A DNA stretch of 64,000 nt, from positions 18,453,001-18,517,000 of the forward strand of contig NC_092680.1 of NCBI RefSeq assembly GCF_964355755.1, read 5' to 3'. Shown one piece after another: positions 11,518 to 26,500 of this stretch (position 1 is the stretch's first letter; every line of letters begins with the position of its first letter). Below the pieces are notes generated by a model, which searched no databases, was not told the DNA's origin, and saw only the letters and a list, made by a program, of their open reading frames with translations. Source of the DNA: Antedon mediterranea (Eukaryota > Echinodermata > Crinoidea > Comatulida > Antedonidae). A program made the translations under genes and the position numbers.

Positions 11518-14500
11518 GTAAGAATTTCATATTTCATTTTTTTTTTAGGAATATTTCATAGATATCACCTGCTGTGTTTATAGATATCAATATATATTAC
11601 ATGTACAGTTAAGGAAATGTGTGCTAATGAATTTTAAACAATAGAAAACGATTCTTGTAATGTATTGAATCATTACATTAATGGGTATATATACATATAA
11701 ATAACTGATGTAAAAGCCACATTGTATCAGGGAGTTGTAAAATAAGACTCCCTGATTGTATTGTCTAAATATAGAATGGATATAACACCATGAAGAAATT
11801 TAAAATGTCATGTCGACAACTCCTTACGTGGTTTTAATCTCCTTTCACACATTGTCCCCTTTGTAACTTTTTCTTTTCTAAAGTATATCTGTTATATTTT
11901 GTACAATGTGTAAAGAAATAAATTAAATGTACGTGTACATTAATTGACGTGTTATGGAGACTGAGGATCCACAGTTATTTCAAATAAACTTACCGATTTA
12001 TGAATAAAAGAAGTATTATGTTGTGACTACCAGTGCAATATTTTAATATAATGTATATCATTATGTAGGCCCATGGTGTATGAACAAAAAATATGTTAGA
12101 AATATATACTCTGTGATCACCCGGGGAGTGCTCGGGTTAAGCTATATGAACTTTAGTATAGAAGAAAAGCGGAGATTAAGATCTTTGCTCATCGTCTCTC
12201 CCTCATCATAAAGCTTGCGGTGTGGTGCGGTTCCAAAATCCGTTTTGTACCTATCCTTGTGTTTTTATTCAACCCCAACCCTTTCCTTAAGAAAACGAAA
12301 TGTCTGGTTGTCATCAGTTATGTGTCATAAATGACGTCGACTCATTAGAACATAAATACTATCGAGAGGTATTTCCTCGACCACATGGGCTTCATCGTTC
12401 TTCGCCCACTTTACAAGTCATATGTTTACTATGATGACGTCCTTGATTGCACGTTGGGAGACGTGTTAAACCCGCAGTAAGAATTTGATAGGTAATGAAT
12501 TAGCTGAAGCCGACTCTCATAAATTATCCCAAAATAATTGCGTTAACAATGCTTCTCACTGTGTGTCATGATAATTCTTTAATTGCATTGACCATTTTAA
12601 TTACATTGACACAGACCGTGTTCGTACGGCGATTGAAATACACGTTTATTTGGTTTTTACCCTTGGGGTAAAACCCATACGACGTTCGTACGAATAAACA
12701 AAGTACCGGTAAGCTGACACGAAACCAATTAAGATCGGAATTCTTAGGTCAAAAAGCGCCCTCTGTGCGTCGACCCATATCAATTGACATGGCGTGTTGA
12801 CAAATTCAACTGGATATTGCATGTCGTTTCGCGCGCGAATCGTTCAATTATTATTTTTCAATCGACAACCAGACCTATATATTTATAATACATCGAATAC
12901 AATTTACTTTTTAAATAAATAATGATCGAAAATCCTGCTAACGTATGTTGTTTGTTGACCACGTGTATTTATCGTGCGAGCCGAACTATTGTTGTGGAAA
13001 TTCCATTTAATGTACACGCACTGTACCCCTCTTGTAAAAATCACCACGTGTATTTATCGTGCGAGCCGAACTATTGTTGTGGAAATTCCATTTAATGTAC
13101 ACGCACTGTACCCCTCTTGTAAAAATCACCACGTGTATTTATCGTGCGAGCCGAACTATTGTTGTGAAAATTCCATTTAATGTACACGCACTGTACCCCT
13201 CTTGTAAAAATCACCACGTGTATTCATCGTGCGAGCCGAACTATTGTTGTAAAAATTCCATTTAACACGCACTGTACCCCTCTTATCGTGCGAGCCGAAT
13301 GGTCGATGTGGTAATTCACAGACACCAGGCTACCACAATACAGAACTCCCTGCCGTTACATGTACATTATAAGCCACCGATTCGCAAGTTCAGGTCACCG
13401 GAAAAAAACCAACGAGTTGATTATTTATATATAATTTTACAAAACAATAGATATACATTCGCATTAACGAAAAAGAACATTTTAAACAATAATTGTTAAA
13501 CAATCAGAAAGCTTATTTGAGGTCGCGATTTGACATGATCCCGTTAACGCTTGATTAATTATACCCCGAGGCAGCGTGTAATTGGAATGGGATTGAAATA
13601 ACCAGTAAAGTTGGTGGATTTTTCGTCCAGATGGTTTTCTAATTTTTTATAGCCAGAGGCGTAAGTTAATTGCCACACGCGACCTCACAGTTGGAAGTAC
13701 ACGGTAGTTTCAGTCCCGTCCGAACGGGCCCACAGTGTATTGTGACGATAACCTGACGATAACCTGACGATAACCTGACGATATACCTGACGATAACCTG
13801 ACGATAACCTAGACGTACGACTGTGGGCAGGGCCGTACTACTGTACATACATGGGCCACTTCTCTGTATGTTAGGCCTATTTAAAATTTAACATAACATT
13901 TAACATGTTTTTGTATTTCTCCCCCAACAACCCCCCGCCTTTCACCTCATCATTGTACAAACAAGAGAGGAGATTGTCAAAATTAACTCCTACAATACCA
14001 TGACCATAGATAAATGATGATGATGATGTCGATGATGATGAGGATGATGAAGATGGTGAATGTGTGCCTTCATGACAGACTAGGGACCTAATTAATTAAC
14101 TAAACACCTAATGCCCGTGATTTACCCACTAAAGTGACATCCAGATTGTTTTACAAATCAACCATTAATAGTACATGAATAGGCCTCTTGTTCACAAACG
14201 TCGGACTCAAGGTAATGTTCTGCAGTCCAACTGAAAACATTTTCAAAATTCCTATAAAATGATAATAATGAACGTGAAGGTCATTATTATGGATGAAAGC
14301 ATTAGGCTTAGTGACACCATAGACACATCGACGACTTGCTGAATGTGTGATGTGTCTACATACTTACAACAAATCATTCAATAAAAGCCTCATTATTCAA
14401 AGTAATGCATTTTAAAGAGTAAATAGCAGCAGTTGCCTTCAGTACCACACAAAATGTCTATTTCAAAATAGCAATTTTGAAGCCCTATTACCAGTGACGT

Positions 14501-17500
14501 GTATCGAAAGAGAGATGGGATGTTCCGAAGTTGCCCTTACCTCACCCCGCCCCCTCCCTCTTTCTAAATTTCAAGCAAAGCGGACGCACTGATTTAAACA
14601 CAAAGATGTTGTTAGATTGAGACATGTACACAATAGGCTATACATATTGATAACTTCGATGCTATCTACAGAAAAGTCGCTTCTGAATTAAACGGGAAGG
14701 AATGCATGACAATTAATGTGTTTATTAATTTACAGGTTGATAATCGGAGCTCCTAAAGCCGAGACCAGCCAACCAGAGATAACGGAAGGAGGATACGTGT
14801 ATAAGTGTAGTCCATCCCAGTCCAATAATTGTACAAAACTTATATTCGACAAGGACAATAACGGTACGTTTAAAACACAAGCTTGTTATAAACCTTTGTT
14901 GTGTTCTGAAATGTGTAGGCCCTAATGTTTCGATTTTACTTTCAAAGGAAATGAACAAGGAAATACTTATAGACAACATCCACGTTCGGACTCTGATCAA
15001 TATCAATTCGATGATAAATCATATCAAATGTTTGGAGCCACAATAAAGAGTTCAAGGGATAAAGGAGGTCCCGTGTTGGTAAGATCATAGCTGTTATAGT
15101 GTGTAGTGACATCGAGACATGTTGAAACGTTAATTAAATTATCTGTGTATGCACCATCACACACCGTATACAAAAAAATAAAAATAAAAGAGAGCCAGTA
15201 GAACAGTAGCCTTCAACAATAAAGTTTGCTCCGAAATGGAAGAAGAAAACTAAAATTCTTTAAAACTTAATTATTGAGAATTTTCCAGGCGTTTGATAAG
15301 TCTAGCATTATAGTCCTACTACAAAAGTTTGTAAAGATACTTTTCAAATGTGTATTTTCAATACTTACCTCTTAGGCGTGTGCGCCAAGATACGTTTGGT
15401 ATGACCTTCAACCCACAAACCAGTATATAATAGGAAAATGTTTTGCTGCTTTAGATGATCTGGAAACGGTGAAGTCATACACTCCCTTATATTCGACAGA
15501 CGGTAAGACAGTAAAGCTCTCATAGGCGAACATCATCGCTGAATAATGGAAGAGACTCTTGATTGGGGGAAACCACATTCAGTGGCGTAAAACGGCTACA
15601 GACAGGGCCCATTTACACTAGGACGATAACGATCGATGATAAATGGAAAAATGTGCATTTTTCATACATAAAACAAAAGAAATATAAACACTTTTCATTC
15701 TAGAACTATAGAATAACCATCTAGGCCTATGCTTCCTTTGATGAAAATGATATTTTCACACGTCCAATAAATTACGTCATGATTAGTAAGAGCAATAATA
15801 TCGTGACAATACATCGATTTTATTGTTCATAACGTCATTTAATTGGAATTTTAAAAATATTATTTTTATCAAAGACAGCATAAATGCTATAGTTATAGAA
15901 CGAAAACCTTTCTAATTCCTTTTGTTTTATGTTTTAAAAATGCATGCTTATATATTTATCGTCGATCGTACACGTTATAAGCGGAAAAGCTTTCACTTAC
16001 GAAACACCCTGGGTTCCGAAAGTGTTCACTTATGAGACACCATTGGGCTGTGAGACACCATGAGTTAGTTTGAACCAAGTGTTCATTTGCAAGATTGGGT
16101 TTTTCGGGAAAAGTGTCTTTGAAAAAACCTCTGGGTTCGGTACAAAATCTGAGAGATGCATACAGTACTAACTTTTGGGTTGAATTTACTTTTCTTTTTA
16201 AAATGTGTAATGTTCTTTAATAATAGTTAATAAGAAAAAAAATACTGGATACATCTATGGCCTAGCAGGTATGAGTGCTGCAATACCAACTGAGGTAAGC
16301 TATTGGTTTTGGTTAAAGTATTAGCTCCTACCACGCTTATTATGTTTATTTCTCATGGGTGGATACCGAAGTAATATCAACTTCAACTTCCGATCGTTTT
16401 TGGAAAATTACCGAATGCATTTGAAGATGAAAAGTGATCCATTATAGGCTTATATGTTAAATGTTAATGGAAGATTGAAAACCCCAAAACCGTCGATATA
16501 AATAATAATGGAAATACTCTAGGGCCTAATCCAAAAAATCCATCCTATTGAGTATTCTATATTCGCGCCTATTGTTTCGTGCCTATTATATTGGAAAACG
16601 ATGATTACGTCCCTCAAAATCTTTTTGTTTACTGGAACCATGTTTCATTCTTTCTGTAGAGTGGCAGAGATGATTTTATACTTGGCGCACCAGGAACAGG
16701 ACACTTTAAAGGTAAGAATTATTTATTATGATGAAGTAACGGTAGAGATAGCTGGAGGAAGAAACCGATTAGCTTTGGTAACATTTAGCGACCGAAAGAG
16801 GGCGCACTTTTTGATATTTCAGCCCATAATGAAGATACAGAAACTCGAGATTTTATTTATTTTACTAAAACAGTACACTATTATAGATTGTCATGTTAAC
16901 TTCGTACGTACTTACAAAGCAAAAGGTATTGGTAGGCCTTTGAAGGAGGAGCAAGGATTAGAAACAGCAAAAGTACAAGTACTGATACCTCGTGGTACTG
17001 CACCAACAGGATGGGTAATTTGTTAGGCGAAGTAATGTAATTTGTCAGATGTGATTCTAACCCTAGCTCAGTCAAGGTCCAGAGGTGGTAGACTAATCAT
17101 CTGGAGGTCGTGGGTTTGATTTAGGCCTAGGCCCTAGCCTACTTTACATTTTTTCGCAAGTGTTCTCAATATGTACTCAGACCTCCCAACTTGAAAAAAT
17201 GGGAGGATTTACGAAAGTGTACCCAAATATAGAGGGCGCTATAATATTTTTTTAAAATCCATCAAACAATTGAGGGCGCTATTGATAATTTAAAGGTACA
17301 GTTATTTAACAGTATAATTGTATATAAGGTGGTGGAAACTAATTATTAAACATACATTAATTTGTTAAACAAACATCTTGCTGACCAGGCCTATATATAT
17401 AGTGCCTAATATTGTAAAACCTCTAAGCGCAAAACATTATTACCCCCAGTCATTTTTTGGATCAAACACGTATGGAAACATACTCTCAAAATGCATCTAG

Positions 17501-20500
17501 TAAATCTGCGCAAAGTTGTCCCCTTCTTACTCTGTCCAAACTTCCTTCAACTCCTTGTTCTAAATTCCTCATCTCTGCCCTCCATCGCCCTATGTCTCTT
17601 TCAAAGTCAGGTCAACACATGGTTAAAATGTAATAATAGACACATCCTATATCATCTAATGTATATTTATTTCAGGCACCGGAATCAAGCTCAATTTTGC
17701 AACAGATGATGCGACTTACACACTGTTGGATGATTTAGACAATCTTCAATACAGCTATCAAGGTATTGTAACAAAGACAGAGTGATGATTCTTGACCAGT
17801 TCATTCTGGTGTTAAGAATGCATATGCCTCACAGTACATGTATATTTGACATCAATGTTTGCTGAGGAAAAATGAGGGGCTTGTCTGAGCCATAAAAAAT
17901 CCCCCACCAATCCTACAGGCCTGATGATGTAACCAATAACAATATTATGCTTATTTTATTTTAGGCTATTCTATGGACTACATACGCATGGATGACATAG
18001 TCCGATATGTCATCGGAGCACCCCGAGCTAAAAATTTGTATGGAGCGGTACGTTTACATCTCTCTGAGAAACATCCATTTGTTTTAACACCTACTTCTCA
18101 ATGTACTGGAACAAATTTATCATAAATATAATTCATATATTCAATTCAATTTCTGCAAATGCCATCAAGGGCTAATATCTGCTTAAACATACTACATCAT
18201 ACAAACATAATATACATATTTACATTTAAAACTGTTGTTATCATTACTATAGCTATTATTATCATTATTATAGTTTGAAAAAAAATAATATCATTTTATT
18301 CAATTTATTCAGTTTATATATGTACCTTTTTTTATTATATTTATTCCGTTTATGAGATTTAATCATTTTAAATGTTGTTAAACAGGTTTATGTGTTTCCA
18401 AATTACATACGTCAATCCCCATTGCTTGAATATGAGGGAGATCAGTTTGGCGCATACTTTGGACAGAGTCTGGCAGTAGTTGACATTAATGGTGATGGGT
18501 AAGTACAGTAGTAGAGCGGTAGCTTGGTGGCTTGCTTTCCAATCCCAAGGTCCAGGGTTCAATCCTGACCTTTAGTAGTGCCAGAGTTGTAACTCACGAC
18601 TCTTTCAACTCCACTCCCTAAGCCTCAAATGAGACTTAGCATGACCAATTATAAAATAGTTTATCCATTCTGTAATTGGCGAGTTACTTGCTGTTGAATG
18701 CGTATGAAATGTTCTTTATATCTTTATCTACAAATGGATTGAACAATATATCTGTTCACATTACTCTATAAAAGTCACATACTGTAACAGTACATTTTGT
18801 GTTTTCTTACCATTTCAATTTCCACTCAAGCTTCTCCATTTTGTAAAGTACTGTATTCATGTGACAATAGTAGCAGTTATGATGTCGTTTGCTTCACACT
18901 ATAACAAGTTGTATTTTTTTTGCTTTTAGGCTTGATGATTTTATTGTTGGTGCACCATTTTATGCCAATGATAAGATATGGGAATGTGGCAGAATTTACA
19001 TTTATTTGCAGGAGCGAGGGGTAAGTTTAGATATCTCTTCGGTCAGTATATGTCCACACGTTAACACACAACAAATTACAGTGATCCTTGATAAAACAAG
19101 AAATATTTCTTACAAAAAATGCTGCTCGCTTATTGACGTAACAGTTTTAAATTATATATTATATATTTTTTATTTCAAATTTGTTTTTGAATGTGTCATT
19201 TTATTGTCACATAATAGTTTTTTTTTTTTTTGGGTTATAATTAAACGTTTCTTTTCGCTTTTTATACGTGAATAAATTTTATTTAAGTACATATGAAACA
19301 GAATAAATTTCTGTCACATTTATGTTATTGCTAAGGTCAAGTCTGGGGGTCACTTCATCAAGCATAGATACTACAAGTGTGAAGTATTTCTATTACAACA
19401 AAAATTGTAATGGACTGTTTTGATAATAATTCAATGATTATCTGACAGCAAATTACAGTATTATATATATCGATTTAGATTGACAGTCAAATGGGACTCA
19501 TTGTAAATACCAGAAATGCTTTGAGATTTGTAATTTTAGCATGACGTGTCCTATTTAACAAAAAAACAAAAACGTTGGTCTCTAGTACTATAACTGCTGC
19601 TTGCTTTCAGCTTCTGAATGAGTAGTCCTCTTGGGATGTACCTGGCTAAAGCAGCAGTGTGAAAAATGTATCATTATCAGTATAGTTGGAACAAGAGTAG
19701 TTAAATCTGTTCAGGCCTATTGCTTGCTCCTGGCCTTAATGATAACATGCTAAATAAATATTATTATAGACTATAATATAAATAGCAATAAAAAGTAAGT
19801 TAAGTTGTACATTATTTTTTTGCAATTGCATTTTATACATTATTAAGTATACTGTTTTACCAAACATTTAGAATGACTTTAGAAAACCAGTGAAGATTAC
19901 CGGTCAGAGTGTACATTCTCGTTTTGGATACGCGCTTGCTGCTCTTGATGACATAAACGCTGATGGTTATAAAGGTATCTGCATGAATATCAATTTTCAG
20001 AATGTGTATTTGAGACATTTTAAACAAGAACTATTTCTTACACAAAAACGTGGCTCGACTTTTGGGCATTACATTTTTCATTATTGTTCTTTCTTCAGAA
20101 ATAATGATTTAGGTTATGAATCCAGTAAACTCTCTCTTGTGCTGGCCTAATATGTCTTGTTTTCCAGACATTCTGATATTCACAATGTGTCTTCAATGGT
20201 TAAAAAGAAATGACCTTTTGGACCTCAAGAAAATTCTGGTATTGGGAGAGTCGACTGTACTATGTTATTATTATGAGATATTATTTCAGCTGTGTTGTTC
20301 AAATCATACCATTGATTGAAAGAACATGAAAAGTGTCCCTGTGTTAAGCTCTGTTTACATTAAAACTTTATGTGACAAAATACAAACAAATCTGATATGC
20401 CAATATATGGTAGAGATATGTCCAAATATGGTAGTGATATGTCCATATATGGTAGAGATATGTCCATATATGGTAGAGATATGTCCATATATGGTAGGGA

Positions 20501-23500
20501 TATGTCCATATATGGTAGTGATATGTCCATATATGGTAGAGATATGTCCAAATATGGTAGTGATATGTCCATATATGGGCACATTACATCTTTTTGTCAC
20601 AGTTTGATAGTGTAGACAGAGCTTTAGGGAGGCAAACAAATCAAAATCTAGCTCTTAAATAAAATTAATTTTAGGAAATACACCATTTAATTTGAAAAGT
20701 AGGAATATCATGAATTCTTGACCTAGCCATAATTTAATTTATCTAGGCCTTCATAAATGTTAGATTTAATGTAAATACCTATATATTTAGATTTTGCGGT
20801 AGGCGCTCCTTATGGTGGTGATGATGGTTCTGGTGTTGTTTACATATACCAAGGCAGTGTACAAGATATTAAGATGATTGAACCATCACAGGTTAGTTGT
20901 AGTTGAAGTGCAACTTATTCATGCAAAGCATATGCTATCAGAGCTCTGAGCTATGTGACAAAAAAAATGTGATGTTCCTATATATGGATATGATGATGTC
21001 ATATCACTACCATATTTGGGCATATCACTACCATATTTGTTCACATCACACTTTTTGTCAAACTAGTTTGATAGTGTAGACAAAGCTTTACACCAGAAGG
21101 TTGAACATAATATAAATGGTGTTTTATTTAAAAGGTATGTGGAACCTCACAGTTAACACAACAAAACAAAAATTATTATTTTCTCTAGAGGTAAAGTTAG
21201 AAATAAACCCACGCTTATGTTTGGTGATGAACAAATTGAGATTGTAGATGATTACATTTATTTAGGGACAACCTTTAATTTTAATAGCAAATTTAATAAA
21301 GCTATTGACAAGCAAGTAACACAAGCCAAAAGAGCAATGTATAGTATGTTAACAAAAGCAAAACAATTAAATCTTTTGTTAGACATTGTGTGTGAACTGT
21401 TTGACCAGCTCGTTTTGCTTGGTGGTTATGATGCTTGACTACCAATCCAAGGTTCTGGGTTCAAGTCCTGTCAGGAATTTTTGTAATGACAAAATTACAA
21501 CTCCACTCCCAAAGACATGTAATAAGACTTTGTTAATGTTTATGTAAGAGCATCTTGTGTATATGTTTATCTTTTGAACGGGCTTGCCACCTTTAAGAAG
21601 GACAGTGAATGAATTCGCTTATGGTTATCCTTGGCAATTTCATACAAATTAAACTGAAAAACTTTTTTTTTTGGTCTGTAGGTTATTACTCCAAATGATC
21701 TGGATCAAAATATGACATCATTTGGTGCTGCATTGTCTGGAGGAATTGATGTTGATGACAATGGTTATCCTGGTAATTATCATTATTGTTAAAATCATAG
21801 TTATACATGCATCTAAAACAAACAGTCACGTGATGGCATTTCGACCAATCAGTTCTAGTATTTACATAAGCTATGTAATATAATTGATTATTTTAGAGTT
21901 CTAGGATGACAATTTTTCTAGTGTAATTCTATCTATTTATCTAAATTCGTTATTATCCAAGTATAACCATTATGTGTTTATCTTTCACGTTTTATTATTA
22001 TTTTAGTTTTTTTATTTTTATTTATATTACTTATTATTTTATTATTTTTTATGTAATATCCTTATTATTTTAACTAAAAACACCTCCTTTCTCATTCTTT
22101 CTCTATCAATCAATCTTTCAGAAACACAATTTTATATATTTACTTTAGATTGAATATTTATTTTATTATTGTCGAAATTGTATACATATATATGTATATA
22201 TATATTTATTTATAGATGTAGTTGTTGGTGCATATCAATCAGACACAGCTGTTTTACTTCGGTAAGATGATTAAAGTCAGATTTTGTTTACATGATATAA
22301 TTACTTCAAATAAATAGACAACCTGTTTACATATTAATAAAAAATTATTTTAAAATAGGTTAATGATTGAAATGACCTAACGTGACCCCAGAAGTTGCCA
22401 TGGCAAGGGGTTTCCTCCCTCAAAATTGTAACAATCTGCTCCTCTTAAACCAAAGATAAATCCAAATTAACAAGCCATAAAAAAAGGATATAACAGAAAT
22501 TAACAAGATAATATTTTCACTTTCAGTTCTAGACCAGTAATTAAAATGACATCATCAGTAGAATCGGAACCAACTGGAGTCGATTTAGACATAAAAGATC
22601 TTCAACTTGAAGGAGGAACTGGGGTAACAAGGTAAAGTTATGTTTTTGTAACATTATCTTTGTTACTACGGTAACAAAGAAAGTTGTGTTGTTTAGATAA
22701 ACCATAGTAACAATATATAAACCTTTTTGTTTTTATAAAACGTTTGAGTTAAGCCTTCATACTCATAATTAAATGAAATGTGCTTATTTAAATGTTTCTT
22801 TAAAAAATAAGTATGCTTGTATAATAAATCACATTTCAAATAATCCACAATGTAACATTTTATCGTCACTTTTCTTCTTGTGTTTATAGTTTCAAGGTTA
22901 AAGGATGTCTGAGATACACAGGTATAGGCTTACTAGATACACAAGGTAAAAATCAACTTTAACTTCTTAAAAACTGTGTAACAGCTATGAGCGCTCATTG
23001 GCTAAATTCAGGTGGCCCCAGAGAAAACAACAGGCTTTAAAATATGGTCCAAATGAAGTGGGCCCTTTCTATGCTCCGAATCAGTCTCAACTTTGAATGA
23101 ATTGGAGAATCGTCCCATGTTTTATCCTACTCACTATTCACAGTGGAACATCTGCTCCATTGGTGTTGATATTAGTGGAGTTGATTTGTCAGTTTGTATA
23201 TATTAGTGGTAGTGGAGTTGATTTGTCAATTTGTATTAGTGGAGTTGATTGGTCAATTTGTATATATTAGGGGAATTAACTGGTCAATTTGTATTCATTA
23301 TTCATAAATTATCTCTTCAGAATTTACAGTAACAATGACACTTGATCCTAACCAGCCAGGCGAGTCAAGAACTGTTTTTATGGAAAACGAACTTTCTGAA
23401 ATTCAAACTTCTGTTACCTTAAATCATGGGGCAGATTATGATTGTATTGAAGAGACAGCCTATATACAGGTAGGAAAAAGTGACAAATTTGGGCTACAGC

Positions 23501-26500
23501 TATGGTTTGTGGAACATCAGTTTATCTGAGTCTTCTCGAATAAGGACTATAAACCATAGGTCCAGTGTACACATCTAGCTCATGTGCACTTTAAAGAACC
23601 TAGTACATCAATCGAGACGAGTAGTGGGTGGGGTTACACCGGTGTACTAGCCACTGATCATAACTGGGCTTTCTGGGAGATCAGTATTTAACTGAAGAGG
23701 TTACCCAGTATAAACAAATAAACAAAAAATATAGTAAGTCCTGTTACTCTGCTTAAATGTTCATATGGGTGTAAATTTCTTCCTGCTCCACGTGTCTCTG
23801 GAAATATTAATTTATTTACATATTTATTTCTTTTTATAGACACATATTGCAGATAAGCTAACCCCTATTGGAATCAGTATGACTTTTTCCCCAAATAATA
23901 AGCAAATCGGCAGTTCTCTTCGTCCTATAATTGATCAAAATGCAGAATTGCCCAGTTCACAGGTAAATATGTGCTAAGATAGATTGTACTATAATAAACC
24001 GTAGGTACACATTTTGCCATGTGCACTTTAAAAAACCCAGTTTATCATTCAAGATGAGTTGTCATGACCCAAAACAATTGATATTCTTATTTTTGTTTAC
24101 GATGTGTATGTTTTTTATATGTGTAATATGTTTTGATATTATATGTAGTGTACAGAAAGCAAATTTGTGATATTTTATATATATTTTATAGACAAATAAA
24201 TGCACATTCATATATAGAAATTAATTAAAATAATTATAATTGAGTTGCTGTATATATAACCCCTCATATCAATAATAAACACCATTCCATCCCACTATGT
24301 ATATTTTTGAGTTTAATCTTTTTTATAACTTAGGTGTACTTCTTGAACAGTTGTGAAAACAATGTATGTATTCCAGATCTGTCTATAATAGCTGTATCGT
24401 AAGTGTCAACAAATAAAAGTTTAATACCCTAGTACTTAGTAGGCTATATACCGATAAAGTATGCATTGGCATATTAGTTCTGCATACCTAGTGTAAAATG
24501 GTATAGATATCGTAAATGCATTAAATTAAATCCCTATGACTGTGATTTCTTTGGAACAACCAAAATGTCCCCAGAATAGCGATTGTCTGTAGCTTTAAAA
24601 TAGTATGTATCCCATTAATAGAGGTGACTTCTGAATAGCAATTGTCTAGTTTTAAAACATACATTATGTATCCCATTAATAGAGGTGAATTCTGAATAGC
24701 AATTGTCTAGTTTTAAAACATACATTATGTATCCCATTAAATTGAAGTGACTTCTGAATAACGATTGTCTGTAGTTTTAAAACATACATTATGTATCCTA
24801 TTAAATTGAAGTGACTTCTGAATAGCGATTGTCTGTAGTTTTAAAACATGCAGTGTGTATCCCATTAAATTGAGGTGACTCCTGAATAATGTTTAATTTA
24901 CTATAGCGCAAAAAATGAATAGGGGTTGTCTGTAGTTTTAAAACATACAGTATGTATCCCATTAATAGAGGTGTTCCCAGAATAGCAGTTGTCTAGTTTT
25001 GAAACATATGTATGTGTCCCAACGAAGTGTTTCTACTGACAGTATCACAAAGGTCGTCTGATCATGTTTAGGCTTGATTAATAAATTATTTTTATATAAT
25101 GTACAGTATATAATTTTTATACCAATAAAAGTGATTATTCTTAAAACCCTTGTAGGCAATTGGACACAGTGACAATTGGTGACAAAGAGGGGCTTGCAAT
25201 CAACATAACTGTGGAGAACAAAGGTGAAAAAGCGTTCAAATCCGTTCTCAAATCTGACTTACCTTCAGGTTTCGGATTGATAAACGTACGCCAATCAAAA
25301 ATCACGGTACGTAGTATCCATAGTATATAACCTGGTATGGGGTACATTTTAAGTAGGGACAAGCTCATAACAGTATGAATGAGACCATTAATTATCCCTA
25401 GAGCACAACATTTTGTGAATATAGTGGAAAGCCTGTATATTGTTTTTGGTGAGAATCCAAAGATTGAAAAAAATGGGCTATGATTTACAGCAATAAGCAC
25501 AACAAGAAATGAAAGCACTCAGAAACTGAGTGAAGTACTTGGCAAAATTTAGCCACAGAGGGCCACATGTTGATATTTCAGCCCATGTTAAAAAAATACA
25601 AATTTTTCTTTTTTTTTATTTGTGAAGTCATTAATAAACAGATTTTCTTGAATTTCAATAGTTCAAGTTCAAAAGTTATGTAAGTATATACTTATTTACA
25701 CCGACAAATTCAAAACTATAACTTCAAAATTGTAGGTTTACATAAAAACAAAGCAAGTACTATATACTTGGCAAAATTAGTAATAAGTAAAAAGCATTTA
25801 AAACAGATAAACCAAAGCAGTGATAGTATTAGTTGCTAGAGGATGGCAAAATTTCGCCCCCAATATATATATATATATATAATCCAATCTGCAGACAGTA
25901 CTGTTTCGATCTTATTAGATCTCGTCATTGGAGCTCAGGTTTCGAAATGAAATCTACCGCAGAACTGGCACAATCTATAGGCTGACCCAGTTATGCGGGA
26001 CATGGTACACCGATTATGAACACAAAGAGTGCACAAGCTCAACAAGCGTGCTCTGCAAAATATGTATATAAATATATATAAATGGAGCGACAAAACTCGC
26101 AAAGACAAAGAAAACCACTGGGAATTACTACTTAAAACTACAAAACCTTTTGTAATTAACTTTAGGAACATACTCCCAGATCGGTAAAATTATTCCATTG
26201 ACTACCTAAATTTAAATTTCAATATTAACCACCATTTAAGCTGTTTTTTAGTTTTATTCCAAAATTGTTTACAGTATATCTACATGTACCAAGCTATCTT
26301 CTACACAATACTATCTACACCCTCTATTCACCAGCCTTATGCCTCTTTTGTTTTATTTCTTTTATTCCTGTCCTCTCAGGCAGCGCTTGTATCTATCTGC
26401 AGTATCTTCACTTGCACTTTCGATTTATAACACATCGGGCATAGAAAATTTATTCTAAACCGCCCGGTACTATACTGAAATTTAATTAATTAATATGATA

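Noticed and set aside
12974-13265. Overlapping 68-residue open frames in integrin intron 1
   Set aside because: They are copies of the 85-bp minisatellite read in shifted frames, with no gene structure.
16601-17026. 141-residue open frame on the plus strand
   Set aside because: It merely contains integrin exon 6 (16660-16711) and runs on into intron. Downstream residues have no domain, and the donor at 16711 is strong.
20326-20639. Open frames of 72-94 residues with repeated YGRDMS-, CPYM- or TIYGHI-type units on both strands
   Set aside because: They arise from the 21-bp repeat in the expanded MITE, whose length is a multiple of three. All frames on both strands are open, with no start context or splice logic.
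25141-25518. 125-residue minus-strand open frame opposite integrin exon 20
   Set aside because: It is antisense to a strongly supported exon, lacks a domain, and continues into intron sequence.
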